Shown here: positions 15,634-25,320 of the stretch, piece after piece
Layout of the letters: each line of letters starts with the position of its first letter
How positions within the stretch are numbered: position 1 is the first letter of the stretch
Origin: Stenotrophomonas pavanii
Lineage (GTDB): Bacteria > Pseudomonadota > Gammaproteobacteria > Xanthomonadales > Xanthomonadaceae
Assembly: GCF_900101175.1 (NCBI RefSeq)
Contig: NZ_FNFQ01000002.1
Span: 124,001 to 188,000, forward strand
DNA: 64,000 nucleotides
Direction: 5' to 3'
Made by a program: the position numbers and the translations under genes
Notes under the pieces: model-generated
Databases searched by the model: none
What the model was told of the DNA's origin: nothing
The model's input: the letters and a program-made list of their open reading frames with translations, nothing else

Positions 15634-17381
15634 TTGCTCCTCCCGGTGCGCTCATCGCGCGCAAAGGGACCCAGCAGTGCGCCTACGAAGCCGCCTGCCC
15701 GGTCCGTACTCAGAACGGTGCCATCCACCTTGCCTGCGAGCAGCTGCCAGCCCTGCCCGTCGCCTGTGTCGAACGAGAACGTGTAGTCCCCCTCGTTGCC
15801 GGCAATCTTCAGCCGCAACGCCTCCGGTGCCCGCACTTCGCGGGTGGCCAGTGTGCGCGTACTGCCACCGCCGTCACGGACTTCCAGGAACAGCGCAAGC
15901 CGCTCGTCCGGCAGGCTGCGAACGCCCAGGAAATACCAGTACGCCTCGCTCTGGAACGCGGCCAGGCCGGCCGCCACGCCAGGCCCGGGGCGGCTCATCG
16001 CGGTGCTCGCCTCGAACTGCAGGTGCTGCTGGCGTCGGCCAAGGAACGCCGGATTGCGCAGCGTGTCCAGGTCCTCGGCAAGCGGGTGCACGGCCAGCAT
16101 TCCCGGACGCGTGGCCAGGTCGGCCCAGGCATGCTTTGGCACCCGCACGCGCAGCCACTGCCGATCAAGCGTCGGGCCATCAAAGTTGTCGCGCTCGACG
16201 AAGTTGCCGGTCGAGGGAGCCTGGGATGCCTCGCCCTGCATCCACGACGGCGCCTTGACCACGTAGGGGATGGCCTGGTCGGTCGGCAGGATCCGTGGCC
16301 AGCCGTCCTGCCAGCGCACCGGCAGCAGATAGGTCTCGCGCCCGGTGTTGTAGTGGCGCTTCTGATAGTTGCGGCTGGCCAGGAACACCGCCCACCACGA
16401 GCCATCCGGGCCTTCGACCAGGTCGGCATGGCCGGCATTGGTGATCGGCAGCGGTCGGTCGTCGGGCAGCTCGCGCTGGGTCAGGATCGGATTGCCCGCG
16501 TAGGGGACATACGGGCCCCACACGGTGCGGCTGCGCAGCACCACCTGCGAGTGCTGCGGCCCGGTGCCGCCTTCGGCATCGGACAGGTAATACCAGCCCT
16601 GGCGCTTGTAGATGTGGGGGCCTTCGATCCAGATCGGGTTCTTCGCTGGCTCCACGCCCGCATCGACCAGCACCCGTCGCGGCCCCACCGGCTGGAAGGC
16701 GGCCAGATCGATCTGCTGCATCCAGATCGCGCGGTGGCCGTCATAGCGGGGTGTGCCGGGCGGTGCGTCGTTGTTGATCAGGTACACCTTGCCGTCGTCA
16801 TCGAAGAACAGTGATGGATCGATGCCGTCGATGCCGGGCAGCCAGTGCGGGTCCGACCACGGCCCGGCCGGGTCGCGCGCGGTGGCAATGAAGTTGCCGC
16901 CACTGTCGGTGGCCGTGGTCACCACGTAGAAGACCCCATCGTGGTATTCGATGGTGGGGGCGAAGATGCCGCGGGACACGCTCAACCCGTCAAAGTCCAG
17001 CTGCGCCGGCCGCTCGATCACATTGCCGATCTGCTTCCAGTGCACCAGGTCGGCACTCTCGAACACCGGAATGCCCGGGAAGTACGTGAAGCTGGAATTG
17101 ACCAGGTAGAACCGGCCGTTCGCGCTCACGATGCTGGGATCGGCATGGAAGCCGGCCAGCACTGGATTGCGGTAGTGGCCGGCCGGCAGCGGCGTGTCGA
17201 ACGCCGCGTCGTGGCCGCGGTATTCAAACCAGTCGAAGTACACCGGCGGTGCGTCCGGCGGCGCGCTGGCCGGGCTGGTTGCGGCCGACAGCAGGAGTAC
17301 CGCCGCCAGCAGGGGGCGCACCAGTGACCTCAGGCCGGCCCTGTCGCGGGCCGGAGGGGACTGCTTGGACAACGTCATCAT
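15630..17381 (-). CDS. GH43 beta-xylosidase/arabinofuranosidase, secreted, two-domain
   Basis: A 583-residue enzyme with an N-terminal signal (LRSLVRPLLAAVLLLSAATSPASA). The propeller holds the base Asp in NPVLAGFHADPS (near residue 82), the Asp in GIDGIDPSLFFDDDG and the acid Glu in NPIWIEGPHIYKRQG (near 252). From about residue 400 a concanavalin-like beta-sandwich (FVERDNFDGPTLDRQW) follows, as in GH43 xylosidases with a C-terminal domain. Start and stop overlap the flanking genes by four bases each (ATGA), so it is tightly coupled in operon A. Confidence 0.92.
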   Translation of the reverse strand: MMTLSKQSPPARDRAGLRSLVRPLLAAVLLLSAATSPASAPPDAPPVYFDWFEYRGHDAAFDTPLPAGHYRNPVLAGFHADPSIVSANGRFYLVNSSFTYFPGIPVFESADLVHWKQIGNVIERPAQLDFDGLSVSRGIFAPTIEYHDGVFYVVTTATDSGGNFIATARDPAGPWSDPHWLPGIDGIDPSLFFDDDGKVYLINNDAPPGTPRYDGHRAIWMQQIDLAAFQPVGPRRVLVDAGVEPAKNPIWIEGPHIYKRQGWYYLSDAEGGTGPQHSQVVLRSRTVWGPYVPYAGNPILTQRELPDDRPLPITNAGHADLVEGPDGSWWAVFLASRNYQKRHYNTGRETYLLPVRWQDGWPRILPTDQAIPYVVKAPSWMQGEASQAPSTGNFVERDNFDGPTLDRQWLRVRVPKHAWADLATRPGMLAVHPLAEDLDTLRNPAFLGRRQQHLQFEASTAMSRPGPGVAAGLAAFQSEAYWYFLGVRSLPDERLALFLEVRDGGGSTRTLATREVRAPEALRLKIAGNEGDYTFSFDTGDGQGWQLLAGKVDGTVLSTDRAGGFVGALLGPFARDERTGRSK

Positions 17382-19366
17382 CGTCGCGTCTCGGCTTCGG
17401 CAATGGGAAGTTCAAAGGGGCCTGCCGGCGCCCCGCTGCGATCGCGCAGCGTGCACACCGGGCCATCGGCCCAGCAGTAGCGGACATGCGTTGCACGCCT
17501 CGACAGCGGGCCGCGCAGCAGCACCCGGTGCCCCTCCAGTGCAGCGTCGCCGTACTCGCAGTGGCGGGTATCGCGCTCCGACCCGCAGAGTTCAAAGCCG
17601 ATCGGACCCACCGCGCCGGTCGCGGAGAGTGCGCCGTCGACGTCCTCGAACGCAATGGCCACGCCCGCGGGCGTCCGCACCGCGGTGACCGCCCGCGGAC
17701 CTGAAGGGGCCACGTCCTGCTCGCCGTATACGACGTGGCGCGCCACGCGCGCCAGGCGGCGCCCGAGCTCCTGCTTGTTCGGTGGATGGATGTCGTAGGC
17801 ATCGCCGATGTCGATGGCGATGGCGAGCCCGCTCTGCGCATCTTCGGCCGCAACCCGCCGCTGCGCCTCGCGCACCTGCGCCCAGCCGCTGTCGGCCGGC
17901 GCAACCGGTGGCTGGCCATAACCGGCCAGCTGCACCAGCAACAGGGGCAGGCGTGCGCCGAACTGCCGCCGCCAGTCGTCGCGCAGCGCACGCAGGCGCA
18001 GCGCATACGTCGCGCCCTCGCCGGTGTTCGATTCTCCTTGATACCAGAGCATGCCGCGCAGCCCGACGCCGCCGAGCGGCGCGATCATCCCGTTGTACAG
18101 CGTCGACAGCCCGGTGGCGGCCTGCCAGGGGGCAAATGGCGGCGCCTGTTGGCCCGGCGCCACCCGGTACTTCCACGGCGCCTGCAGTACCACCCGCTCA
18201 CCGTTGTCGAGCCGCAGGCCGTGTGCCGTCGCGGGGCCCGCCAGGCCACCTTCGCCGTAGGTGTCGAGCACGTTGACCGCAACGCTGTTCAAGCCTGTCT
18301 TCAACAGGCCGCGGGGCAACGGGTAGCGCCTCTCGCCGGCGCCGTACTGGCTGCCCACGGCAACGCCGTTCACCCAGGTCACGTCCGCCTCGTCGGCCGA
18401 TCCCAGCTCCAGGGTCGCACCGCGTGCAGCCTGTCCAGCGCTCAGCACCACCTGCGTTCGATACCAGACCATGCCGTTGTAGTCGGCAAGCGCGGGCACG
18501 TTCCACCGCTCCCACGCCCCCAACGCCGCCGGTGCGCGCGACCATCCGCGGTCATCGGTGTCCGCGCGCCAAGGCGCGTCGCCGGGCGGCGCGCCCTCAC
18601 GCGTGGCCCACCAGTGCTGCCAGTAGCGGCCCCAGGCTGCGCGTGCCGCCAGCGGATCACGCGCGGACCGCGCGAGGATATCAAGGGACTCGTCCATGCC
18701 GCCCTGCCCTCGAAGTGCATCGGCACGGGTCCAGGCCTCGATCCGCGAGCCGCCCCACGCCGCCTGGATCAGCCCCATCGGCACGTCGACCGTGCGCTGC
18801 AGCTCGCGGGCGAAGTAGAAGCAGGCTGCCGAGAAGTCGCGGACCGCATCGGGCGTTGCCGGCGACCATGCGACACGACCATTGAAATGCGCCTGTGCCT
18901 GCACGGCCGCGGCGTGCGGCACAGTGAACAGCCGGATGCGTGGGATCGTGGCCGCGGCGATCTCGCTGGCTGCGTTGAGCGAGCGCCACACCGGAAGTTC
19001 CATGTTCGACTGGCCCGCGCACAACCAGACGTCGCCGACCAGCACATCGCGCACTGACTCATGCCGGGGCCCGGCGGCGGCCTCCAGGGTGTACGGCCCG
19101 CCTGCGCCGGTGGCAGGCAGCGTCGCCTGCCAGCGGCCCGTGGCGTCGGCGTGGGTGGTCACCGCCTGGCCGGCGAAGGTCACCGACACCACCTCCCCGG
19201 CCCGGGCCTGGCCCCAGACGGCGATCGGCTGGTCACGCTGCAGGACCGCGTGGTCCTGGAACAGCGGGTGCAGCAACCCTGCCGTTTCAGCGGCCGCGAC
19301 CGGCACGGCAGGCCACGCCAGCACCATCATCGCCGCCGCACGCGCGGCCCATCCGATCCGGCTCAT
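17378..19366 (-). CDS. SGNH-type sialate O-acetylesterase family, probable acetyl-xylan esterase
   Basis: A 662-residue secreted esterase: signal WAARAAAMMVLAWPAVPVAAAE, the SGNH nucleophile block WLCAGQSNMELPV (Ser near residue 119), MLWYQGESNT as block III, and DIGDAYDIHPPNKQELG carrying the catalytic Asp-x-x-His. A jelly-roll domain (NGMVWYRTQVVL to LLKTGLNSVAVNVLDTYG) is inserted between the halves of the hydrolase. The family was named for sialic acid, but copies in xylan operons beside GH67 usually remove acetyl groups from xylo-oligosaccharides; that is inferred here from context. ATGA overlaps exist on both sides. Confidence 0.9.
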   Translation of the reverse strand: MSRIGWAARAAAMMVLAWPAVPVAAAETAGLLHPLFQDHAVLQRDQPIAVWGQARAGEVVSVTFAGQAVTTHADATGRWQATLPATGAGGPYTLEAAAGPRHESVRDVLVGDVWLCAGQSNMELPVWRSLNAASEIAAATIPRIRLFTVPHAAAVQAQAHFNGRVAWSPATPDAVRDFSAACFYFARELQRTVDVPMGLIQAAWGGSRIEAWTRADALRGQGGMDESLDILARSARDPLAARAAWGRYWQHWWATREGAPPGDAPWRADTDDRGWSRAPAALGAWERWNVPALADYNGMVWYRTQVVLSAGQAARGATLELGSADEADVTWVNGVAVGSQYGAGERRYPLPRGLLKTGLNSVAVNVLDTYGEGGLAGPATAHGLRLDNGERVVLQAPWKYRVAPGQQAPPFAPWQAATGLSTLYNGMIAPLGGVGLRGMLWYQGESNTGEGATYALRLRALRDDWRRQFGARLPLLLVQLAGYGQPPVAPADSGWAQVREAQRRVAAEDAQSGLAIAIDIGDAYDIHPPNKQELGRRLARVARHVVYGEQDVAPSGPRAVTAVRTPAGVAIAFEDVDGALSATGAVGPIGFELCGSERDTRHCEYGDAALEGHRVLLRGPLSRRATHVRYCWADGPVCTLRDRSGAPAGPFELPIAEAETRR

Positions 19367-21537
19367 CGCCCATCCCCGGGTGCGAAAGGAAACTGCAACG
19401 CCTGGTAGTACGCCAACGGATGCGGCGGTGGCCGTTCGCCGGCTGGCAGCGGCCGTCCGCTGAGTGACTGGAAGTACGCCACGCTGGCATCACGCCACCA
19501 TTGCGCTTCGTCGCGCTGGATCTGCAGGAACGCAGCAACGTGCCGATGCCGCTGCGGATCGATCCGGTCGCGCAGGCCTGCCCAGGTCGCCTGCATCGAC
19601 TGCACCTGGCGCACGCCGCGCGAATAGCGCCCGACCAGTTCGTCCCAGAGCGTCCTGCCCGAGCGCATGCGGTGATCCCACGGCACATGATGGAACCACA
19701 GCAGCAGCGACTCGGGCACCCGCGCCGGGTCGCCATAGACCTCGGCCACCTGCGGCGCATACTGGCCCACCGCGTTGCTTCCGCGGGCGCTGCGGTCGAA
19801 ACCAATGCCGTCGCGGCCTGCGCGGTGGTAGTACACCGACGTCCAGTCCGCGCGCGGGCCCCCGTCCACCCAGGGGCCAGGGCCGTAGTGATGCCCGCGC
19901 GCCATCAGGTGATGCAGGCCCAGCGGCGTCATGTAATCTACCGCCGCCTCGCGCGAGTCCATCATCATCCGCACGATCGGGCCGGTCACCTGCGGGTCGG
20001 GCGAGAAGGTCAGCGCGGCCCAGTCCTCGGCGATGCCACGCGCGGACTGCCGTGGATCCCAGGCCAGTCGCCCGAACGCATACCAGTTGGCCTGGTCGAA
20101 ATGCGAGCCGCTCCAGGTACGGTCCACGCCGATGTTGGCGACGCCGGCGATGCCGGTCAGCGCATGGCCCTCCAGCGAGCCATCAACCACGCGGGCGACC
20201 GTGGAGCCTTCGCCACGGGCATGGGTATCGGCCTGCAGCACTTCCTGGTAGAGCGTTCCCAGATACACCAGGTGTGTCGCGAAGCCCAGGTACTCCTTGG
20301 TGATCTGCAGTTCCAGCATCAGCGGCGTGCGTGGCATGGCGCCGAACAGCGGATGGAACGGCTCGCGCGGCTGGAAGTCGATGGGGCCGTTCTTCACCTG
20401 CACGATCACGTTGGGGCGGAAGGCACCGTCGAGCCCGACGAATTCGCTGTAGGCCTGCTTGGCGCGATCGTCGGGCACTTCGTGCGAGTACACGAAGGCC
20501 CGCCACATCACCACGCCGTTGTACGGCGCCAGTGCGTCGGCCAGCAGGTTGGCACCGTCGGCGTGGGAACGACCGTAGTCCTGCGGGCCGGGTTGCCCCT
20601 CCGAGTTTGCCTTGACCAGGAAGCCACCGAAATCCGGAATGAGCGCATGGATCTCATCGACCTTGTCGCGCCACCAGCGCTGTACACCTGGATCGAATGG
20701 ATCGGCGGTCGCCAGCCCGCCCAACTCGATGGGCGCACTGAAACGCGCGCTCAGGTACACCCGGATGCCGTAGGGACGGAACAGGTCGGCCAACGCGGCC
20801 GCCTTGGCCAGATAGGCCGGCGACAGGCTGAGGGCGCTGGCATTGACGTTGTTCAGGACGGTGCCGTTGATGCCGAGCGAGGCGTTGGCCCGCGCGTAAT
20901 CGGTGTAGCGCGGATCCCGCCAGTGCGGCAGGGTCTGCCAGTCCCACAGCGAGCTGCCCGCATAGCCGCGCTCGACGTAGCGATCCAGGTTGTCCCAATG
21001 GTCGAGCACACGCAGGGCGACCCGTGGCGACTCACGCACCTCCAGCCCCAGCAGCGACGTGCCACGCTGCAGCAGGCGCAGCAGATGGAACGTGCCATAC
21101 AACACGCCGACGTCCCCGCGCGCCGCCACCAGCAGCACATCGCGTCCGTCGATCCGGACCCGCCGGATCAGGAACCCGTCGTCGCCCAGCGTGGCGATCT
21201 CCTTGCCAAACCCGGCGACCAGGGCCGAGGACTGCGGCGTACCCAGCACCAGGGCATGGCCGGCGCTGATCGCCGTCCGCATCGGCGGGGCCGATCCCAG
21301 CAAGCCTGGCAGGCTGCGCGCCAGCTCATCGCGGGTGGCACGCTGGACCGGCGTGCGGTCCGGCGCAACCACCTCCGACAGTTGCAGCCGGTACTCGGCG
21401 GCGACCGCCGGGGCAACCGGCACGTAACGCATCCACAACGCGTAGCCGTCCTCCGCATGCACGCCGCCGGCGCACGCCAGCAGCGCCAGGAGGGCGCATA
21501 GCCGCTTGCCGACAGCGCGGAACAACGGCGTTAACAT
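19363..21537 (-). CDS. GH67 alpha-glucuronidase
   Basis: A 724-residue enzyme that removes (4-O-methyl-)D-glucuronic acid from the non-reducing end of aldouronic acids. Catalytic motifs of the family are clear: acid Glu in KANSEGQPGPQDYGR, Asp in VKNGPIDFQPREP and base Glu in MLELQITKEYLG. A signal peptide (LCALLALLACAGGVHA) points to the periplasm. ATG 21537 is chosen because it gives a compact signal sequence after AAAGG; upstream ATGs at 21579 and 21576 are possible. It is the first gene of operon A and is transcribed divergently from the LacI regulator across about 92 bases. Confidence 0.95.
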   Translation of the reverse strand: MLTPLFRAVGKRLCALLALLACAGGVHAEDGYALWMRYVPVAPAVAAEYRLQLSEVVAPDRTPVQRATRDELARSLPGLLGSAPPMRTAISAGHALVLGTPQSSALVAGFGKEIATLGDDGFLIRRVRIDGRDVLLVAARGDVGVLYGTFHLLRLLQRGTSLLGLEVRESPRVALRVLDHWDNLDRYVERGYAGSSLWDWQTLPHWRDPRYTDYARANASLGINGTVLNNVNASALSLSPAYLAKAAALADLFRPYGIRVYLSARFSAPIELGGLATADPFDPGVQRWWRDKVDEIHALIPDFGGFLVKANSEGQPGPQDYGRSHADGANLLADALAPYNGVVMWRAFVYSHEVPDDRAKQAYSEFVGLDGAFRPNVIVQVKNGPIDFQPREPFHPLFGAMPRTPLMLELQITKEYLGFATHLVYLGTLYQEVLQADTHARGEGSTVARVVDGSLEGHALTGIAGVANIGVDRTWSGSHFDQANWYAFGRLAWDPRQSARGIAEDWAALTFSPDPQVTGPIVRMMMDSREAAVDYMTPLGLHHLMARGHHYGPGPWVDGGPRADWTSVYYHRAGRDGIGFDRSARGSNAVGQYAPQVAEVYGDPARVPESLLLWFHHVPWDHRMRSGRTLWDELVGRYSRGVRQVQSMQATWAGLRDRIDPQRHRHVAAFLQIQRDEAQWWRDASVAYFQSLSGRPLPAGERPPPHPLAYYQALQFPFAPGDGR

Positions 21538-21629
21538 GCGCCTTTGTAGACTACGGCCGGGCCCGCGACGGTTCATCATCGTCCCGCGCACCGGCGCGGC
21601 AGCGCCACCAAGACCAAAGGGATCGTGCA

Positions 21630-22688
21630 TTGGACAAGCCGAAGAAGTCGGTTCGCCGCAGAACCGCGGGCGTGACCATCGACGAGGTTGCGGCCCTTGC
21701 CGGCGTTTCGCCGATGACCGTGTCGCGGGTGATCAACCAGGGCAAGGTGCGTGACGTCACCCGCGAGCGCGTGCTGCGCGCCGTGCGCGAGCTGGGCTAT
21801 ACGCCCAATCTTGCCGCCAGTTCGCTGGCCGCCGCGCAGCACACGCGCATTGCCCTGATCTATACCAACCCCAGCGGCGCCTACCTGCGCGAGCTGCTGG
21901 TGGGGCTGCTGCGCGTCGCGTCCAGTTCCGCGCTCCAGCTGGTCATCGACTACTGGGACAACCTGGATGCCGAGTCCGAGCGCAAGGCGGCGCGTGCGCT
22001 TGCCGGGCGCGTCGACGGGGTGATCCTGCCGCCGCCCCTGTGCGAATCGCAGGCCGCGGTAAGCGAACTGGTCAAGGCAGGCATTCCGGTGGTGGCCATC
22101 GCATCGGGTCGCCTGAGCGACGCCCTGTCCTGTGTCCGCATCGACGATTTCAGCGCCGGCAGGGAAATGACCGAGCACCTGCTCCGCCAGGGGCACACCC
22201 GTATCGGCTTCATCCGAGGGCGCACTGACCTGAGCGCGAGTGCGCTGCGCTACGACGGCTTCGTCACGGCGCTGCGCGAAGCGGGGCTGGCGGTGGAACC
22301 CGGCCTGGTCCAGCACGGCGACTATACCTACCGGTCCGGCCTGGCCGCGGCCGAAAAACTGCTCTCCCAGCGCCGGCCGCCGACGGCGATCTTCGCCAGC
22401 AACGACGACATGGGCGCCGCCGCCATTTCGGTGGCGCATCGACGCGGACTGGACGTCCCCCGCGACCTGTCGGTGGTCGGCTTCGATGACACCTCGGCCG
22501 CAACCACCGTGTGGCCGGAACTGACCACGATCCACCAGCCGATCGCCTTCATGGCCAACGCGGCGATCGACATCCTGCTGCGCACCATCCGCCGTCCCAG
22601 TGGCGACACGCCCGTGCTGCGCGACCACGTGGTGCCGCACCGGTTGATCGCACGTGATTCGGTCGCCGCGCCGCCCAAGCCCCGATAG
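21630..22688 (+). CDS. LacI-family repressor, probable xylan/xylose regulator (XylR-type)
   Basis: A 352-residue LacI/GalR regulator. The DNA-binding helix-turn-helix VTIDEVAALAGVSPMTVSRV is at residues 12-31, the hinge follows near 55, and the periplasmic-binding-like sensor domain ends with SVVGFDDTSAATTVWPELTTI. The start is TTG 21630 with AAAGGGA seven bases upstream; no better ATG exists. It lies between operons A and B and is the only transcription factor inside the xylan region. The 14-bp palindromes at 29672-29685 and 36639-36652 have the form expected for LacI operators, so it probably represses operons B and C until xylose or a xylo-oligomer binds. Confidence 0.9.
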   Translation: MDKPKKSVRRRTAGVTIDEVAALAGVSPMTVSRVINQGKVRDVTRERVLRAVRELGYTPNLAASSLAAAQHTRIALIYTNPSGAYLRELLVGLLRVASSSALQLVIDYWDNLDAESERKAARALAGRVDGVILPPPLCESQAAVSELVKAGIPVVAIASGRLSDALSCVRIDDFSAGREMTEHLLRQGHTRIGFIRGRTDLSASALRYDGFVTALREAGLAVEPGLVQHGDYTYRSGLAAAEKLLSQRRPPTAIFASNDDMGAAAISVAHRRGLDVPRDLSVVGFDDTSAATTVWPELTTIHQPIAFMANAAIDILLRTIRRPSGDTPVLRDHVVPHRLIARDSVAAPPKPR

Positions 22689-22758
22689 CGCTCGCGCCTG
22701 GCTCACGCGCGTGGCCTCGCGGTGCATGTACCGGCAGCGATGGCTGCGGTGCGGATGA

Positions 22759-25320
22759 TCAACGCGCATCGCAGCGCACCGTGACCTGCGCCTCGTTCAA
22801 TGCCCCCAGGGCGACGCGGGACACCGAGAGCGTCATGGCGCCGGCCGTGGCCAGCGCCCAGGGCCGGTCGAGCGCATCCAGCTTCGCACCGGCCGCGGCC
22901 AGGCATTTCAGCGGAACGCCCACCCGCGTCCACTGGCCCGCCGGCATGGCGGCCAAGGTGGGCGCGATGGCGATCCGCGCCGAACAGCCGGCACCACAGC
23001 CTACCGACAGCCATGCCTGGCCACGCGGTGCCGCATCAACGCGCAACGTGGTCAACAGCATCAGGTCACCGTTGGCCTCGCGCTGCAGGTCCAGTGGCGT
23101 GTGCGACTGCAGCGCGACCACAGCCTCGCCGTTGCCCGACCACGCCAGCCGCCGCCCGTCTTCCTGGGCCAGGTGATCGACGCCGGTGATCTTCAACCGG
23201 TCGCCGGGCAAGGCATCCGGCACGCGGGTCACGTTCAACCCCTGCCCTGCCGCATCCTCGATCCGCAGCGCGATGCCGGGGCCCGCGTCACCGCGCGCGA
23301 AGAACACGCCGGACGCGCCTTCGTTGCCGGTGAGGCCCGACGCCTCGGGCAGCACGGGCAGGTCGCCCTTGTCGGCATAGGTCAGGCCGAAGCCGAATGC
23401 GAACAACGGGTCGTAGTCCTTCTGGCCCACGTTGTTGGCGTACTGCGTAGCGGTACGCGGCCAGCTGAAACTGAGCCTGCCCTTGAAATCGTGCTGCACG
23501 CGGCCATCGGCCCCGCGCAGCAGCACATCGGCGATGCCGCCGCCTTCCGAGCCCGGCAGCCAGGCGGCCACGAAGGCATCGGCGGCGTTGATTTCCCGGT
23601 TCACCCACAGCGGCCGCCCGCTCAGGAAGACCGCAACGACCGGGATGCCCTCGGCCTTGAGCCGCCTGAGCAGCGCCAGGTCCGTCTCGTCGCCCGGTTT
23701 GTAGGCCAAGGTGGGCCGGTCCCCCTGGAACTCGGCATAGGGGTCTTCGCCAAACACCACCACGGCCACGTCGGGCTTCACCGCGTAGCGGCCGTCAACG
23801 GCAAGCACGGCCTCACCGCCGGCCGCCGTGGCCTGCCGCGCGATGCCCTCGTAGATAGAGTCCGCGTTGGGAAAGTCCTTGCGGGTGGTACCGGTGCCCT
23901 GCCAGTTGAGCGTCCAGCCGCCGGCCTGCTTGCCGACTTCGTCGGCGCCGTCGCCGGCCACCAGGATCCGCTGCTTCGGCGACAGCGGCAGCAGTCCGTT
24001 CTGGTTCTTCAGCAGCACCAGCGATTCGCGTACCGCCTGGCGGGCCACCGCGCGATGCTCGGGCGCGCCGATCAGTGCGAACTGGCCGCCAACGGCCCGC
24101 GACGACGGCCGGCCCGCTTCGAACAGGCCGAGGCGGAACTTGACCCGCAGGATGCGGCGCACCGCGTCATCCAGGCGCTGCGATGAAATCCGCCCGTCCT
24201 TCGCCGCTGCCAGCGTGGTCTCGTAGAAGCCCTTCCAGCTGTCCGACGCCATCGCCATGTCCAGGCCAGCGTTGATGGTGGCCGGGCAGTCCGTGGTGGT
24301 GCAGCCTTTGACCTGGCCATGGCCGTTCCAGTCACCGACCACGAAGCCACCGAACTGCATGCGCCCCTTGAGCACGTCGGTGAGGTAGTGCCGGTGCCCG
24401 TGCATCTTTTCACCGTTGACGCTGTTGAAGGAGGCCATGGCCGTCTGCGCGCCGGCGGCGATCGCAGGGGGATATCCGGCCGCGTGGATGCGCACCAGGT
24501 CGGGCTCGCTGATGCGCGTGTCGCCCTGGTCCTTGCCACCGGTGGTGCCACCATCGCCGAGGAAGTGCTTCACCGACGCGATCACATGACGGCCATCGAG
24601 AAACTCGGGCGTGCCCACCCTGCCCTGCAATCCCTCCACCATGGCGCCCGCGTAGCTGGCCACCACCTCGGGCGATTCCGAGTAGCCCTCGTAGGTGCGG
24701 CCCCAGCGATCATCCTGGGGTACCGCAACGGTCGGCGCGAACGTCCACTCCATGCCGGTGACGCGGGTCTCCAGGGCGGTGATGCCACCGATCTGCCGCA
24801 GCAGCTCCGGATTGCGCGTGGCACCCAGCCCGATGTTGTGCGGGAACAACGTGGCGCCAATGATGTTGCTCTGCCCATGCACGGCATCGATGCCGAACAG
24901 CACTGGAATGGCTTTCCCGCCGTTGGAGGTATCCATGGACGCGTCATAGAACGCATCGGCCAGCGCCAGCCATTCGGCCGGTGACGCGTCGTAGCGGCCA
25001 CCCGGGTCGGAATTGCCACCGGCCAGGATCGAACCGAGGCGGTAGCGCCGCACGTCATCGGGAGTGAGGCTGGCGATGTCGCCCTGCACGAGCTGGCCGA
25101 CCTTTGCCTCCACCGTCATGCCGGCCATCAGGTCGGTGATCCGCTTCTCCAGGGCAGGATCCTCGGCCAGTGGCCAGGTGACCTGCGGCCACGGGTCGCT
25201 GCCGGTTGCCGCAGTGGCGGCGGGCCGGTCCTGGCCGTGGCAGCCCAGCAATGCCAGCGCCAGCACGGCGACCAGGGCGCCGCTGCGGGATACGGAGGTC
25301 TGCAATGCCATGGTGCTCAT
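22759..25320 (-). CDS. GH3 beta-glucosidase / exo-glucan hydrolase, lipoprotein
   Basis: An 853-residue GH3 enzyme. The N terminus ends in a lipobox (LALALLGC near residue 27), so it is probably anchored as a lipoprotein. KHFLGDGGTTGGKDQGD and the nucleophile segment GFVVGDWNGHGQVKGC match ExoP-like exo-beta-glucanases, and the C-terminal beta-sandwich (after about residue 660) is the extra domain found in that group. ATG 25320 overlaps the stop of the sugar porter gene (ATGA); the longer upstream frame belongs to the transporter. In operon B it may process mixed-linkage or cello-oligomers in addition to xylosides. Confidence 0.92.
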   Translation of the reverse strand: MSTMALQTSVSRSGALVAVLALALLGCHGQDRPAATAATGSDPWPQVTWPLAEDPALEKRITDLMAGMTVEAKVGQLVQGDIASLTPDDVRRYRLGSILAGGNSDPGGRYDASPAEWLALADAFYDASMDTSNGGKAIPVLFGIDAVHGQSNIIGATLFPHNIGLGATRNPELLRQIGGITALETRVTGMEWTFAPTVAVPQDDRWGRTYEGYSESPEVVASYAGAMVEGLQGRVGTPEFLDGRHVIASVKHFLGDGGTTGGKDQGDTRISEPDLVRIHAAGYPPAIAAGAQTAMASFNSVNGEKMHGHRHYLTDVLKGRMQFGGFVVGDWNGHGQVKGCTTTDCPATINAGLDMAMASDSWKGFYETTLAAAKDGRISSQRLDDAVRRILRVKFRLGLFEAGRPSSRAVGGQFALIGAPEHRAVARQAVRESLVLLKNQNGLLPLSPKQRILVAGDGADEVGKQAGGWTLNWQGTGTTRKDFPNADSIYEGIARQATAAGGEAVLAVDGRYAVKPDVAVVVFGEDPYAEFQGDRPTLAYKPGDETDLALLRRLKAEGIPVVAVFLSGRPLWVNREINAADAFVAAWLPGSEGGGIADVLLRGADGRVQHDFKGRLSFSWPRTATQYANNVGQKDYDPLFAFGFGLTYADKGDLPVLPEASGLTGNEGASGVFFARGDAGPGIALRIEDAAGQGLNVTRVPDALPGDRLKITGVDHLAQEDGRRLAWSGNGEAVVALQSHTPLDLQREANGDLMLLTTLRVDAAPRGQAWLSVGCGAGCSARIAIAPTLAAMPAGQWTRVGVPLKCLAAAGAKLDALDRPWALATAGAMTLSVSRVALGALNEAQVTVRCDAR

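Noticed and set aside
21523-21536. Degenerate xyl-box-like sequence at the GH67 start (minus strand TGTTAACGCCGTTG)
   Set aside because: Only about 8 of 14 positions match the other two boxes, the right half is lost, and it overlaps the start codon. Too weak to list as an operator, though it is the only candidate for operon A.
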